Origin: Mycolicibacterium sp. MU0050
GTDB lineage: Bacteria > Actinomycetota > Actinomycetes > Mycobacteriales > Mycobacteriaceae
Direction: 5' to 3'
Assembly: GCF_963378085.1 (NCBI RefSeq)
Contig: NZ_OY726395.1
Location: 248,001 to 312,000 of the forward strand
Length of the DNA: 64,000 nucleotides
A model generated the notes under the pieces. That model was not told the origin of the DNA. It did not search any database and saw only the letters and a list, made by a program, of their open reading frames with translations. Shown one piece after another: positions 1 through 9,290 of this stretch; position 1 is the stretch's first letter, and every line of letters starts with the position of its first letter. A program made the position numbers and the translations under genes.

Positions 1-516
<516 letters not shown>

Positions 517-525
517 CCCCCTCCC

Positions 526-1653
526 ATGCGCCGAAACGTGAGTTTGGGCCGCAAAGTGCGAGTGGGTTTCGGCATAGCGTCGATCTCGGCGTTGCTGGCG
601 GCGGCCCCGGCGGCCGCCACGCCCGAGGTGCAGCTGCAGCCCGGGCAGGTGTTGCGCATCGGGCCGATCGCCGGGACCGGGACACCGACCCGGGACTATG
701 GCATCGGCGCGACCGACCTGTGCGAGTTCATGGAGTTCCCCACCGAGCTGCTGCAGGTGTGCGGCGACAGCTTTGCCGGTCCGGGGGTGGGGCTGGGCCG
801 CTGGTTCTCGCCGATCGCGCTACACGTCGACCGGTCCTCGCTGGGTGCGCCCGACGGCATCCGCTACACGGGCGTCACCGGGATCGACGCGCCCCTGCTG
901 GACGAGCCGACACCACCCGGCTGGTCGCAGCTGCCGTCGGGCGTGATCGAGATCAACCGGCAGAACTACCTGCTGATCACCACCACCCACCGATTGGTGC
1001 CGCAGGGCTCCCGATTGGTGAAAGCCGAAGCCGCACAGGGCCGTTGGCTGACCGTGCCGGGCTCGCATCGGCCCCCCGAGCACGCCGACGGGCGGCAGTC
1101 GCAGGTCAGCGGCTACTACGACCCGATCCCGACTCCGGACTCGGAGACCGGCTGGGTCTACATCGTGGCCAACAACTTCGACCGCAGCGCGCCGGTGTCG
1201 CTGTACCGCGTGCCGCCCGGCGAGTTCACCGACCGGGCCGCTTGGCAGGGCTGGTCGGCGCTGCCGGGCCCCGACGGCGGGTGGGGCAAGCCCCCCACGC
1301 CGCTGTGGCCCGACCTGGTGGGGGAGATGAGCATCCGGCAGATCGACGGCAAGACCGTGCTGTCCTACTTCAACGGCAGCACCGGGAACATGGAGGTCCG
1401 GGTGGCCGACGACCCCACCGGACTGGGCACGGCCCCGGTGACCACGGTGGTGCGCGCCGACGTGTGGCCGGACCCGGCCGAACACCTACCGCCGCCGCAG
1501 GACAACCGGCTGGCCCAGCCGTACGGCGGCTATATCTCGCCGGCCTCCACGCTGGAGGACGTGCGGGTGTTCGTCAGTCAGTGGAACACCGAGTCGCGCG
1601 AGCACGCGCCGTACCGCGTCATCCAGTTCGCGGTGCACCCGTACCGGCGGTGA
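526..1653 (+). CDS. Secreted DUF4185-family protein
   Basis: A 375-residue exported protein resembling Rv3707c. Residues 1-31 form a classical signal peptide: a basic start, a hydrophobic core and an AAA cleavage site before TPEVQ. The mature part looks like a beta-propeller-type DUF4185 domain, with repeated blocks ending in Trp/Gly-rich strands such as GWSALPGPDGGWG. No catalytic residues can be assigned and the function is unknown; the fold resembles glycosidase-like propellers. The ATG lies 9 nt behind asd without a strong Shine-Dalgarno sequence, suggesting translational coupling. It is cell-envelope or extracellular by inference. Confidence 0.8.
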   Translation: MRRNVSLGRKVRVGFGIASISALLAAAPAAATPEVQLQPGQVLRIGPIAGTGTPTRDYGIGATDLCEFMEFPTELLQVCGDSFAGPGVGLGRWFSPIALHVDRSSLGAPDGIRYTGVTGIDAPLLDEPTPPGWSQLPSGVIEINRQNYLLITTTHRLVPQGSRLVKAEAAQGRWLTVPGSHRPPEHADGRQSQVSGYYDPIPTPDSETGWVYIVANNFDRSAPVSLYRVPPGEFTDRAAWQGWSALPGPDGGWGKPPTPLWPDLVGEMSIRQIDGKTVLSYFNGSTGNMEVRVADDPTGLGTAPVTTVVRADVWPDPAEHLPPPQDNRLAQPYGGYISPASTLEDVRVFVSQWNTESREHAPYRVIQFAVHPYRR

Positions 1654-1720
1654 CGCTTCACAGAGAATTCATATCCCCAACAAAGGTGGCTCCGCGCCGG
1701 TGCCGGGCACCATGGCAGGC

Positions 1721-2083
1721 ATGAGCGATACATCTGAGCCCACGACGCCGGTCACCACCACGGCCGAACCGGTGGCCGCGACCGTCGAACGCAAGCCGCA
1801 GCGCCTCTACCAGGTGGCCGCGTGGGTCGCGATCGTGGCGGGGACGCTGGTCATCGTCGCGGTCATCTTCTTCTCCGGCTTCCTGCTCGGCAAGGCCTCC
1901 GACCGCGGCCACGGCCACTTCGGCCACCATCACCATCCGGGAATGATGATGAAACCCGACCGCGGTGGGCCGATGGGGCCGCCGATGATGCGCCCGGACG
2001 ACTTCCGCGAGGGGCACATGTGGCCCGGCCCCGGCAACCGACCCGAGGGGCCCGGCCCGACCACCACGGCCCCGCCGCGCTGA
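1721..2083 (+). CDS. Small membrane protein with His-rich and Pro-rich tail
   Basis: About 120 residues. An N-terminal Thr/Pro-rich segment is followed by one long membrane helix (VAAWVAIVAGTLVIVAVIFF, about residues 30-55). The external or cytoplasmic tail starts with a histidine cluster (GHGHFGHHHHPG) and Met/Pro/Gly repeats. The His/Met-rich tail could bind divalent metal, but that is inference only. It sits where M. tuberculosis has the proline-rich Rv3706c/Rv3705A-type genes. I chose the ATG at 1721; upstream in-frame ATGs at 1700 and 1712 are possible. No enzymatic domain is visible. Confidence 0.65.
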   Translation: MSDTSEPTTPVTTTAEPVAATVERKPQRLYQVAAWVAIVAGTLVIVAVIFFSGFLLGKASDRGHGHFGHHHHPGMMMKPDRGGPMGPPMMRPDDFREGHMWPGPGNRPEGPGPTTTAPPR

Positions 2084-2093
2084 GCGTTGCTGC

Positions 2094-2447
2094 TCAGCGC
2101 GCCAGCGGGCGGTAGAAGACCAGGCCGTTGCCCTTGTTGTCGTAGACGACGGCGCGACGTTCGTGCGCATCGTCGTAGGGGCCCTTGATGATCGCGCCGC
2201 CGCTGTCCTGGACCGCCTTGGCGGCCGCGTCGACATCGGCGGTCTTGATCCCGACGACGACCTTTCCCGGGATGGGATGGTCCACCGACGTGGCCAGCGC
2301 CAGCGTCACCGAGCCCCCGTCGAGGGCCGCGAAATGTGCGCCATCGCGGAACTTCAACGCCATGCCCAAGGTCTCGCTGTAGAACCGGATGGACTCGTCG
2401 AGGTCGTCGGTCGACAAGACGATCATCCGGACTTCGTGGTCACTCAC
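2094..2447 (-). CDS. VOC-fold (glyoxalase/bleomycin-resistance) protein
   Basis: A 117-residue single vicinal-oxygen-chelate module with the beta-alpha-beta-beta-beta pattern. It opens with the typical MIVLSTDDLDESIRFYSETLG and closes with YDNKGNGLVFYRPL, where the Glu of the usual DPDGN/E metal motif is replaced. Such stand-alone modules act as dimers in lyase, isomerase or binding roles; the substrate cannot be deduced. It is convergent with the preceding His-rich membrane protein gene, only 10 nt away, and not obviously part of an operon. Confidence 0.8.
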   Translation of the reverse strand: MSDHEVRMIVLSTDDLDESIRFYSETLGMALKFRDGAHFAALDGGSVTLALATSVDHPIPGKVVVGIKTADVDAAAKAVQDSGGAIIKGPYDDAHERRAVVYDNKGNGLVFYRPLAR

Positions 2448-2500
2448 CGCTGCCTCCTCGCGAAACTTGTCCGTACAGATTAGGCAGCGGAGACGGTCGG

Positions 2501-2692
2501 TCAGTACTTGCGGTCACCCTCGCTGGAGTCGAAGAACGCCCAGTGGCCGTCGTCGGAGCGCACCTCCATCCGCCAGCCCAACTCGGGCTTGGCCTTCTGG
2601 TCGACGAACCAGGCGTGCGCGTCGTCGGCGCTCTCGATGTCCTTCGTGTCGACGACATCACCTTCGGGATTGAGAACTCGATACGTAGCCAT
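2501..2692 (-). CDS. Small conserved hypothetical protein (63 aa)
   Basis: A short acidic protein starting MATYRVLNPEGDVVD and ending EGDRKY, with alternating beta/alpha spacing and several Trp/Phe (AHAWFVD, GHWAFFD). It has the look of a small soluble actinobacterial protein, but I do not recognise a named family. The ATG at 2692 is preferred over longer in-frame starts because the upstream translation is low-complexity. It is transcribed in the same direction as, and 53 nt upstream of, the VOC gene, so the two could share a transcript. Divergent from the SnoaL-like gene. Confidence 0.6.
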   Translation of the reverse strand: MATYRVLNPEGDVVDTKDIESADDAHAWFVDQKAKPELGWRMEVRSDDGHWAFFDSSEGDRKY

Positions 2693-2801
2693 GCCTGTGC
2701 GCATTCCCGATGGCGCGGTATTCGAATCAGTAGTCTTTCGGTGCGCGCAGGGGCGGCCGACCGCACCTGAACGCACCGACGTCGCGAGGAAGGACAGTCG
2801 A

Positions 2802-3314
2802 GTGGCCGAAGCCGGGTCTGGGTGCGCGGAATGTCGGGTGGCGCGCGACATCGAGGAGATCAAGCAGCTCAAGGCGCGTTACTGCCGGTACCTGGACAGC
2901 AAGGATTGGGCCGGGTGGCGGCAGTTGTTCACCGACGATTTCGTCAGCGACACCACTGCCTCGGGAGGCAAGGTGATCCACGGCGCCGACGAGTTCGTGG
3001 CTTTCACCCGCAAGAGCCTGCGCGCTCAGGCCACAGTGCATCAGGTGCACGCCCCCGAGATCGAGTTGGTTTCCCCGACCGCGGCCCGCGGGGTGTGGGC
3101 GCTCGAGGACGTGGTGCGGTTCGGACCCGGGGTGAACCTGCGCGGCTACGGCCACTACACCGAGACCTACGTCAAGTGCGGCGACGGCTGGCGTATCGCG
3201 TCCTCGACACTGACGCGGTTACGGGAGGACGTGTTCAACGGCTTGTTCGCCGTGTATCTGTCGAAGCCGCTTCGTGCCGTTCTGATGAAAGTGGCCGGCA
3301 AGGTGGTCAAATAG
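2802..3314 (+). CDS. SnoaL-like / NTF2-fold protein
   Basis: A 170-residue protein starting at GTG 2802, chosen because a strong GAGGAAGGA ribosome site lies just upstream. The sequence shows the SnoaL_4 pattern: IEEIKQLKARYCRYLDSKDW at the start, LFTDDFVSD, then HQVHAPEIELVS and the closing GHYTETYVKCGDGWRIASS strand. Such proteins are small cone-fold hydratases, isomerases or steroid-type binding proteins; the reaction here is unknown. It is followed directly by a fragment of an F420-dependent oxidoreductase, which hints at a decayed catabolic or lipid gene pair. Confidence 0.75.
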   Translation: MAEAGSGCAECRVARDIEEIKQLKARYCRYLDSKDWAGWRQLFTDDFVSDTTASGGKVIHGADEFVAFTRKSLRAQATVHQVHAPEIELVSPTAARGVWALEDVVRFGPGVNLRGYGHYTETYVKCGDGWRIASSTLTRLREDVFNGLFAVYLSKPLRAVLMKVAGKVVK

Positions 3315-3324
3315 CCGCCCGCGG

Positions 3325-3576
3325 TGGTGGGCACCGGGCGCGATCTCCAATCCGCTGCCGCCCGAGCAGCTGGCCAAGTTCATCGACGCGATGCGCGAGG
3401 GCACCGGAGGGGATGTGCCGTTGGCCATGTTCGGCGCGCCCATCGATCCCGAATACTGGCGCGCGGCAGCAGAACTCGGCTTCGGTCAGCTGGGACTGCT
3501 GCTGCCGTCGATGCCGCGAGACGAGTCGCTGCGGCTGCTCGATGATTTCGCCACGCAGGTACAGCGGTACCGCTAA
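3325..3576 (+). pseudogene. Remnant of an LLM-class F420-dependent oxidoreductase (C-terminus)
   Basis: In this frame translation without a start runs through NPLPPEQLAKFIDAMREGTG, AAAELGFGQLGLLLPSMPRD and [13 protein letters not shown] before a stop. This is the typical C-terminal end of luciferase-like F420 oxidoreductases, where the last helix ends LD.yA. The N-terminal 250 or so residues are absent because the intact SnoaL-like gene lies directly upstream. A short ORF from ATG 3391 is open but lacks any domain. I read it as a deletion remnant. A real 61-residue protein is the less likely alternative. Confidence 0.5.
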
Positions 3577-4664
3577 CGGGACAGCGCCGGGTGCAGGCCG
3601 ACCTCCTGCGCCTTGACCACGAAGTAGACCCGCTGCCCGGGTGCGAGGTCCAGGTCGGCGACCGCGGCAGCGGTGATGTCGGCGCTGATGCCGGCCGTTC
3701 CGTCCGGCTGGTCTGCGCTGCGCACGCGCACGGAGTTGCCGTGCACGTCGAGCGCGGCGACGGTGACCGGGAAGACGTTGCGCGGGCTGCCGTGCGGCGC
3801 ATCGAGATGCACCGACACCGCCGCTGGGGAGAACAGGGCCACGGCGGGGGAGTTCGCCTCGATGTCTCCGGCCGTCTTGATGACTCCTGAAACCTCGGTG
3901 CCCCAGGCGGTTTTGATCGTCCCGGACCCGGCGGCGACCCCTGAGATCAGGTTGACCCCCGCGATGCGGGCGGCGAATTCGCTGCGTGGCGCGGTGAGGA
4001 CGTCACGCACCGCGCCGCGTTCCACGATGCGGCCCGCCTCGACCACGACCACCTTGTTGGCGATCGCCAGTGCGTCCAGCAGGTCGTGGGTCACGATCAC
4101 CGCGGTGCGCCGCTGCGCGCGCAGCAGGTCGCGCAGCAGCCCTCGTACCGCCGGGGCCGCGGCGACATCCAGCGCCGCCATCGGTTCGTCGAGCAGCAGC
4201 ACCGCCGGTTCGGCGGCCAGCGCCCGGGCGATGGCGACGCGCTGGGCCTGACCGCCGGACAATTGGGCGGGTTTGCGGTCCGCGAGGTGCTCGGCGGCGA
4301 CCGTTTGCAGCCAACGTTGCGCGACGGCACGAGCCTGCGCGCGGGTCTGTCGCCGGCAGCGCGGCGCGTAGGCCACGTTGGCGGTCACCGTCATGTGCGG
4401 GAACAGCAACGGCTGCTGCGCCAGCAGCGCGACTCCGCGCGCGTGCGCCGGGACGAACACCCCGGCAGCGGTGTCGGTGATCACGGTGTCGCCCAGAGTG
4501 ATCCGGCCGTCGTCGGGTCGCAGCAGGCCGGCGATCAGGTGCAGCAGGGTGGACTTGCCGGCGCCGTTGGGTCCCAGCACGGCCAGCACGTGGCCGTCGT
4601 CCAGGGCGAGGTCGAAGTCCACGGCGCGGTGGGCCAACCGGGTCCGCACCTCGAGGCCGGTCAC
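3573..4664 (-). CDS. modC: Molybdate ABC transporter ATP-binding protein
   Basis: A 363-residue ABC ATPase. Walker [10 protein letters not shown] is at residues 31-39, the Q-loop near 83, signature LSGGQ at 135-139, Walker B LLLDE at 156-160 and the switch His in VTHD. After residue 235 comes a C-terminal TOBE/Mop-like domain, typical of ModC, that senses oxyanion. It energises ModB for molybdate or tungstate import at the cytoplasmic face. Its start overlaps the modB stop by 4 nt, so the order of transcription is HTH-Mop gene, modA, modB, modC. Its 3' end overlaps the oxidoreductase remnant by 4 nt on the other strand. Confidence 0.9.
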   Translation of the reverse strand: MTGLEVRTRLAHRAVDFDLALDDGHVLAVLGPNGAGKSTLLHLIAGLLRPDDGRITLGDTVITDTAAGVFVPAHARGVALLAQQPLLFPHMTVTANVAYAPRCRRQTRAQARAVAQRWLQTVAAEHLADRKPAQLSGGQAQRVAIARALAAEPAVLLLDEPMAALDVAAAPAVRGLLRDLLRAQRRTAVIVTHDLLDALAIANKVVVVEAGRIVERGAVRDVLTAPRSEFAARIAGVNLISGVAAGSGTIKTAWGTEVSGVIKTAGDIEANSPAVALFSPAAVSVHLDAPHGSPRNVFPVTVAALDVHGNSVRVRSADQPDGTAGISADITAAAVADLDLAPGQRVYFVVKAQEVGLHPALSR

Positions 4665-5473
4665 AGCGGTCCCGCCAGCCGTCGGGACGCGGAGGCGACG
4701 ACGATCAGGGCGGCCACCGCGATCAGCACCAACGACAGCGCCACGGCGGCGTCGGGGTCGGTCTCACGCTGCAGGTAGATCTCCAACGGCAACGTGCGCG
4801 TCGTCCCCTGCAGCGAACCGGCGAAGGTCAGGGTGGCGCCGAATTCCCCCAACGCCCTGGCGAACGCCAGCACCGCGCCCGACGCGAGCCCGGGTAACAC
4901 CAGCGGCACGGTCACGGTCCGCAGCACCGTGGTGGGGCGCGCCCCGAGTGTGGCGGCGACACTCTCGTACCGGTGGCCCGCCGAGCGCAGCGCGCCCTCC
5001 AGGCTGACCACCAGGAACGGCAGGGACACGAAGGACTGGGCGATCACCACCGCGGTGGTGGTGAACGCGATCCGGATGCCAAGCGTTTCCAGGTGTTGGC
5101 CCACCAGTCCCAGCCGACCGAAGGTGTACAGCAGCGCGATCCCACCCACCACCGGCGGCAGTACCAGCGGCAGCAGCACCAGCGCGCGCAGTACCGACCG
5201 GCCCGGGAACCGGCCGCGGGCCAGCACCACCGCCATCGGCACGCCGATCAGCACGCACACCACGGTGCTGACGGTGGCCGTCTTCAGGCTCAAAACCAGT
5301 GCCGCCCGGGAGGATTCGGAGGTGATCAGCCCGACGAAGTTCGCCCAGTCGATCCGCAGCAGGATGGCCGCCAGCGGGACGATGACGAACAGCGCGCCGA
5401 GGGCGGCGGGCAGGTAGATCCAGGCCGGCAGCCCGACCTGGACCGGTCCGCCGGTCGCGCGCCGCAGTCTCAT
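4661..5473 (-). CDS. modB: Molybdate ABC transporter permease
   Basis: A 270-residue inner-membrane permease with about six hydrophobic spans. The first is at about residues 20-38 ([19 protein letters not shown]). The EAA coupling loop reads [27 protein letters not shown], the MetI-type signature, and the C-terminal part contains [17 protein letters not shown], a block very characteristic of ModB/CysT permeases. It forms the channel for molybdate delivered by ModA and driven by ModC. The start at 5473 is fixed by the ATGA overlap with the modA stop. A longer in-frame ORF upstream is just modA sequence in another frame. Confidence 0.9.
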   Translation of the reverse strand: MRLRRATGGPVQVGLPAWIYLPAALGALFVIVPLAAILLRIDWANFVGLITSESSRAALVLSLKTATVSTVVCVLIGVPMAVVLARGRFPGRSVLRALVLLPLVLPPVVGGIALLYTFGRLGLVGQHLETLGIRIAFTTTAVVIAQSFVSLPFLVVSLEGALRSAGHRYESVAATLGARPTTVLRTVTVPLVLPGLASGAVLAFARALGEFGATLTFAGSLQGTTRTLPLEIYLQRETDPDAAVALSLVLIAVAALIVVASASRRLAGPL

Positions 5474-6246
5474 GGGACGGCGAAACCCGCCTCGGCCAGC
5501 AGCCGTCGCCCCGTCGGACCGGTGACGAGGTCGACGAACTGCCGCGCCAGTTCCGGCTGGTCGGGGGCTTCGAGCACCGCGATCGGGTAGGAGTTCCGCG
5601 CGCCGGCGGACTCGGGGAAGCTCACCTCGGTGACCTGGTCGCCGGCGAGTCGGGCGTCGGTCACGTACACCAGGCCGGCGTCGGCCTGGCCGGAGGTGAT
5701 CTTGCCGAGGACGTCGGTGACCGACGATTCCTCGCTGACCGGGGTGAGGGTCACACCGGTGTCCTGTTCCAGTTTTTCCGCGGCCGCCCCGCACGGCACC
5801 TGCGGGGCGCACACCACCACCGACGTGCCGGGTTCGGCAAGGTCGGCGAAGGAGGCCACGCCTTTCGGGTTGCCGGGCGGGGTGACGATGGTCAGCGTGT
5901 TGGCGGCGAAGACGACGGGTTCCCCGTCCACCAGACCCGCGTCGACGGCTCGGGTCATGTTCTGCGGGTCGGCGGAGGCGAAGAGGTCCGCGGGAGCGCC
6001 CTGGGTGAGCTGTGCGACCAGATCCGAGGAGCCGGCGAAGTTGAACCGTACCGAGGTGCCGGGCTCGACGTCCTCGAGCTGAGCGCCCAAGTCGGTGAAG
6101 ACCGACCGCAGCGACCCCGCGGCGAACACCATGAGCTCGGCCGTCGGCGACGCGCCGTCGGGCGGCAGGCCGGAACAGCCGGCGGTCAGGGCGGCTGCGG
6201 CGAGGATCGCCGCGGTGCGCCGTCGCGGCCGGAGGCGCCGCTTCAC
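5470..6246 (-). CDS. modA: Molybdate-binding lipoprotein
   Basis: A 258-residue periplasmic-type binding protein. It starts with the basic KRRLRPRRR and a hydrophobic helix, then the lipobox LTAGC, so it is a lipoprotein anchored outside the membrane. The ModA core is recognisable by [37 protein letters not shown] and [14 protein letters not shown], segments that line the oxyanion pocket. It captures molybdate or tungstate and passes it to ModB. The GTG start at 6246 overlaps the stop of the upstream HTH-Mop gene (GTGA), which decides the start. Confidence 0.92.
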   Translation of the reverse strand: MKRRLRPRRRTAAILAAAALTAGCSGLPPDGASPTAELMVFAAGSLRSVFTDLGAQLEDVEPGTSVRFNFAGSSDLVAQLTQGAPADLFASADPQNMTRAVDAGLVDGEPVVFAANTLTIVTPPGNPKGVASFADLAEPGTSVVVCAPQVPCGAAAEKLEQDTGVTLTPVSEESSVTDVLGKITSGQADAGLVYVTDARLAGDQVTEVSFPESAGARNSYPIAVLEAPDQPELARQFVDLVTGPTGRRLLAEAGFAVP

Positions 6247-6647
6247 GACGTCCCGCGCGGGGTCTCGACGATCACGTTGGTCGCCTTCACCACGGCCACG
6301 GCGAGGGAGCCCGGCGCCAGACCCAGCTCCTCGGCGGAGCGTCGGCTCATCAGCGACACCATGGTGAACGGGCCGCATTGCAGCTGCACCTCCGCCATGA
6401 CGCCGTCGACGGTCACGTCGGTCACCAGGCCGACCATCCGGTTGCGTGCCGAACTCGCGATGCCCAGCGGATCCGGCGGCGCCGCCGCGTGCTCGCGGGC
6501 GAACGCGGCCAGCTGCTCGCCGGCGATCACCATGCGCCCGGCGTCGTCCTTCTCGGCGGTGAGGTTGCCGGCGTCGATCCACCGGCGGACCGTGTCGTCG
6601 CTGACGCCGAGCAGGGCGGCGGCGTCCTTGATCCGCAGGGTCGTCAC
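6243..6647 (-). CDS. HTH plus molybdopterin-binding (Mop/TOBE) protein
   Basis: 134 residues in two domains. Residues 1-40 are a MerR/excisionase-like helix-turn-helix ([24 protein letters not shown]). Residues 68-130 are a Mop/TOBE oxyanion-binding module ([49 protein letters not shown]). It is the first gene of the mod operon and probably a molybdate-responsive regulator, or a molybdate-sequestering protein with a retained DNA-binding head. Target sites were not located; a short dyad (CCGCA-gt-TGCGG at 6680-6691) lies 33 nt upstream of its start and is a weak candidate. Confidence 0.82.
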   Translation of the reverse strand: MTTLRIKDAAALLGVSDDTVRRWIDAGNLTAEKDDAGRMVIAGEQLAAFAREHAAAPPDPLGIASSARNRMVGLVTDVTVDGVMAEVQLQCGPFTMVSLMSRRSAEELGLAPGSLAVAVVKATNVIVETPRGTS

Positions 6648-6838
6648 GCTTCGCTCCCGAGTTCACCGTGCGCTTTGATCCGCAGTTGCGGAATGTTGCG
6701 TTAAAAATACCAGTAAATGCGGCACTCGAAGCCCGTAATGGTCCTCGCGCGCCGTCCCCGGGACGCTCCTCTCCACCGCACCCGGCTGGCATGATCGAAA
6801 TCGGAGACTCGCCGGGAACCACGAACAGGAGTGCACGC

Positions 6839-7267
6839 ATGGGCATCGATGTCGTCTACACCGCAGAATCCACCGCGTCCGGGGGTGGCCGCGACGGCCA
6901 TGTGCGGTCGTCGGACGGGCAGATCGACCTGGACACCCGCCCGCCCAAGGAGATGGGTGGCAGCGGCGAGGGCGTCAACCCCGAACTGCTGTTCGCCGCC
7001 GGGTACGCGGCCTGTTTCCTTGGGGCGCTGCGCCTGGTGGCCAAGAACGAGAAGATCGCCCTCGACGACGCCAGCAGCATCACCGCCAAGGTCGGCTTCG
7101 GTAAGGACCCCAACGGCGGTTTCGGGCTCAACGCCGAGTTGATCGGCTACCTCCCCGGGCTGGAGCAGAACGAAGCCGACGAGTTGATGCAGCAGGCGCA
7201 CGGGGTCTGCCCGTACTCCAAAGCCACCCGCGGCAACATCGACGTGACGCTTCTGGCGAAGGTCTGA
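6839..7267 (+). CDS. ohr: Organic hydroperoxide resistance protein (Ohr/OsmC family)
   Basis: A 142-residue Ohr. The two catalytic cysteines are Cys59 (GYAACFLGAL) and Cys124 (HGVCPYSKATRGN), with the partner Arg18 near the N-terminus. It reduces fatty-acid and other organic hydroperoxides through a dihydrolipoamide-regenerated Cys pair, acting in the cytosol as a homodimer. The ATG at 6839 has a CAGGAG site 7 nt upstream. It is divergent from the mod operon, with a 191-nt intergenic region that must hold both promoters. No MarR-type OhrR regulator gene is adjacent. Confidence 0.93.
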   Translation: MGIDVVYTAESTASGGGRDGHVRSSDGQIDLDTRPPKEMGGSGEGVNPELLFAAGYAACFLGALRLVAKNEKIALDDASSITAKVGFGKDPNGGFGLNAELIGYLPGLEQNEADELMQQAHGVCPYSKATRGNIDVTLLAKV

Positions 7268-7270
7268 CGG

Positions 7271-7930
7271 GTGCGGACCACGCTTCGAGCGGCCCTGGTC
7301 GCGGCTCTGATCTGTGGCCCGGCGGCGGCGCTCCCGTCGGCCCTCATCGCGCACGCGCGGCCTTCGGACCCCGGCGTGGTGAACTACGCAGTCCTGGGCA
7401 AGGGCTCGGTGAGCAACATCGTCGGCGGTCCCATCGGTTCGGAGCGGGTCTTCGGAGCCCCGTTCCAGGGGTTCTCCGTGGACGTCCCCGCCTGTAACAA
7501 CTGGGCCGACATCGGCCTGCCCGAGGTCTACAACGATCCCGACCTGGCCTCGTTCAACGGCGCCACCGCGCAGACCACACCGACCGACGAGACCCACTTC
7601 GTCAAACAGGCCGTCGGCGTCTTCGCCAACCACGATGCGGCGACGCGCGCCTACCGCCGCGTGGTCGACCGGACCGCCGGCTGCAACGGGCAGACCGCCA
7701 CCATGCGGTTGGACAACGGCGCGGTGCAGGTGTGGACCTTCAACGGCGGCACCGCGGGCCCCGCGGACGCCGCGTGGGTCAAGCAACTCGCCGGCGCCGA
7801 CCGCCGCTGTTTCGTCCAGACCCGGCTCCGGGAGAACGTCGTGCTGCAGGCCAAGGTGTGCCAACCCGGCAACGGCGGTCCGGCGGCAAACGTGCTGGCC
7901 GGGGCCATGCAGAACACGCTGGGCCAATAA
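7271..7930 (+). CDS. Secreted PknH-like sensor-domain protein
   Basis: 219 residues with a GTG start 3 nt behind ohr. An N-terminal signal peptide (residues 1-30, ending IAHA) is followed by a mature domain with the PknH extracellular-sensor pattern. Four cysteines (PACNNW, AGCNGQ, RRCFVQ, AKVCQP) suit the two disulfides of that fold. It resembles Rv3705c, which also precedes the ergothioneine operon in M. tuberculosis. The domain is thought to bind an extracellular ligand; no kinase is fused here. Position suggests a link to ohr or egt, but no function can be shown. Confidence 0.78.
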   Translation: MRTTLRAALVAALICGPAAALPSALIAHARPSDPGVVNYAVLGKGSVSNIVGGPIGSERVFGAPFQGFSVDVPACNNWADIGLPEVYNDPDLASFNGATAQTTPTDETHFVKQAVGVFANHDAATRAYRRVVDRTAGCNGQTATMRLDNGAVQVWTFNGGTAGPADAAWVKQLAGADRRCFVQTRLRENVVLQAKVCQPGNGGPAANVLAGAMQNTLGQ

Positions 7931-8015
7931 TTTCTGTCGGCCCGAGGGTGCCCTGGCACCAGATTCGCAGGATTATTCGCGGGCACTTGTCGGTGCCATC
8001 CGAGAGGATGGGGCA

Positions 8016-9290
8016 ATGACGTTCGTCGTCGCACCGCCCGACCGGGTTCGCGACCAGCACGACGTATGCGAACTTGCCGGGTCCGCCGAGGCCGCGGAGT
8101 ACATCAGCGCGGGCAGCCTCGTCGACGGCCGGGTCGGCCGGGTCGGCCTGGAAATCGAGGCGCACTGCATCGACCTCGCCGACCCGCGCCGCCGTCCGAC
8201 GTGGGCGCAGATCGGCGAGGTCATCGCCGACGTCGGGCCGCTGCCGGGTGGCGGGCGGATCACCCTGGAACCGGGCGGCGCCGTCGAACTGTCCGGGCCA
8301 CCGGCCGACGGGCCACTGCGAGCGATTCGGGCGATGGCCGCCGACCGTGCGGTCCTGGACGCGGCGTTCGCGGGGGCGGGTTTGGGGCTGCTGCTGCTCG
8401 GCGCGGACCCGTTGCGCCCCACCGAGCGGATCAACCCGGGTCCCCGGTACGCGGCCATGGAGCGCTTCTTCGCGGCCAGCGGCACCGCGGAGGCGGGGGC
8501 CGCCATGATGACCGCCACCGCCTCGGTGCAGGTCAACCTCGAGGCGGGGCCCGCGGCGGGGTGGGCCGAGCGGGTTCGGCTGGCGCACGCGTTGGGGCCG
8601 ACGATGATTGCGATCGCCGCCAATTCGCCTTTGCTCGCGGGGCGGTTCACCGGTTGGGCCTCGACCCGCCAGCAGGTCTGGGGCCGGCTGGACTCGGCGC
8701 GCTGCGGGCCGGTGCTCGGTGCCAGCGGTCTGGACCCGGCCACCGACTGGGCGCGGTACGCGCTGAAGGCCCCGGTGATGCTGGTGCTGCCCGATGCGAC
8801 GCCCGTCGAGGATTGGGTACCGTTCGCCGATTGGGCCGAGCGCCGGGTGCTGCTCGGTGACCGCCCACCCACGACCGCCGACCTGGAGTACCACCTGACC
8901 ACGCTGTTCCCGCCGGTGCGCCCGCGCGGCTGGGTCGAGATCCGGTATCTGGACGCGGTTCCCGACGCACTGTGGCCCGCGGTGGTGTTCACCCTGACCG
9001 CCCTGCTCGACGACCCGCGGGCCGCCGGCGTGGCCGAGGTGGTCGCCCCGGTCGCCGACGCCTGGGATACCGCCGCGCGCCTCGGATTGCGCGACCGCCG
9101 ACTCCACGAGTCCGCCGTCGCCTGCATCCGGATGGTCCTCGACCTGGCCCCACCGGACCTCGCGGAATCGATGAGCTTGCTCGCCGATTCCGTGGAGCGC
9201 GGCCGGTGCCCGGCCGACGATTTCGCCGATGCCGCGGTGCGGGTCGGAGTTGCGCCCGCCGCCGTCGCTCTGGCACAAGGAGATTCGTGA
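8016..9290 (+). CDS. egtA: Glutamate-cysteine ligase EgtA
   Basis: A 424-residue GCS2-type ligase that makes gamma-glutamylcysteine, the sulfur donor used by EgtB in ergothioneine synthesis. The active-site strand [11 protein letters not shown] is near residue 48 and the ATP/Mg-binding stretch [12 protein letters not shown] near 88. [11 protein letters not shown] and the C-terminal [16 protein letters not shown] region (here [12 protein letters not shown]) complete the family pattern. The ATG at 8016 follows GAGAGGA by 7 nt. It is the first gene of a tight five-gene operon; the stop is overlapped by egtB (GTGA). Confidence 0.93.
   Translation: MTFVVAPPDRVRDQHDVCELAGSAEAAEYISAGSLVDGRVGRVGLEIEAHCIDLADPRRRPTWAQIGEVIADVGPLPGGGRITLEPGGAVELSGPPADGPLRAIRAMAADRAVLDAAFAGAGLGLLLLGADPLRPTERINPGPRYAAMERFFAASGTAEAGAAMMTATASVQVNLEAGPAAGWAERVRLAHALGPTMIAIAANSPLLAGRFTGWASTRQQVWGRLDSARCGPVLGASGLDPATDWARYALKAPVMLVLPDATPVEDWVPFADWAERRVLLGDRPPTTADLEYHLTTLFPPVRPRGWVEIRYLDAVPDALWPAVVFTLTALLDDPRAAGVAEVVAPVADAWDTAARLGLRDRRLHESAVACIRMVLDLAPPDLAESMSLLADSVERGRCPADDFADAAVRVGVAPAAVALAQGDS

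Noticed and set aside
7931..8015. The GGTGCC-ct-GGCACC palindrome before egtA as an operator
   Set aside because: It is short, GC-rich and of a type that occurs by chance here; there is no supporting promoter geometry.
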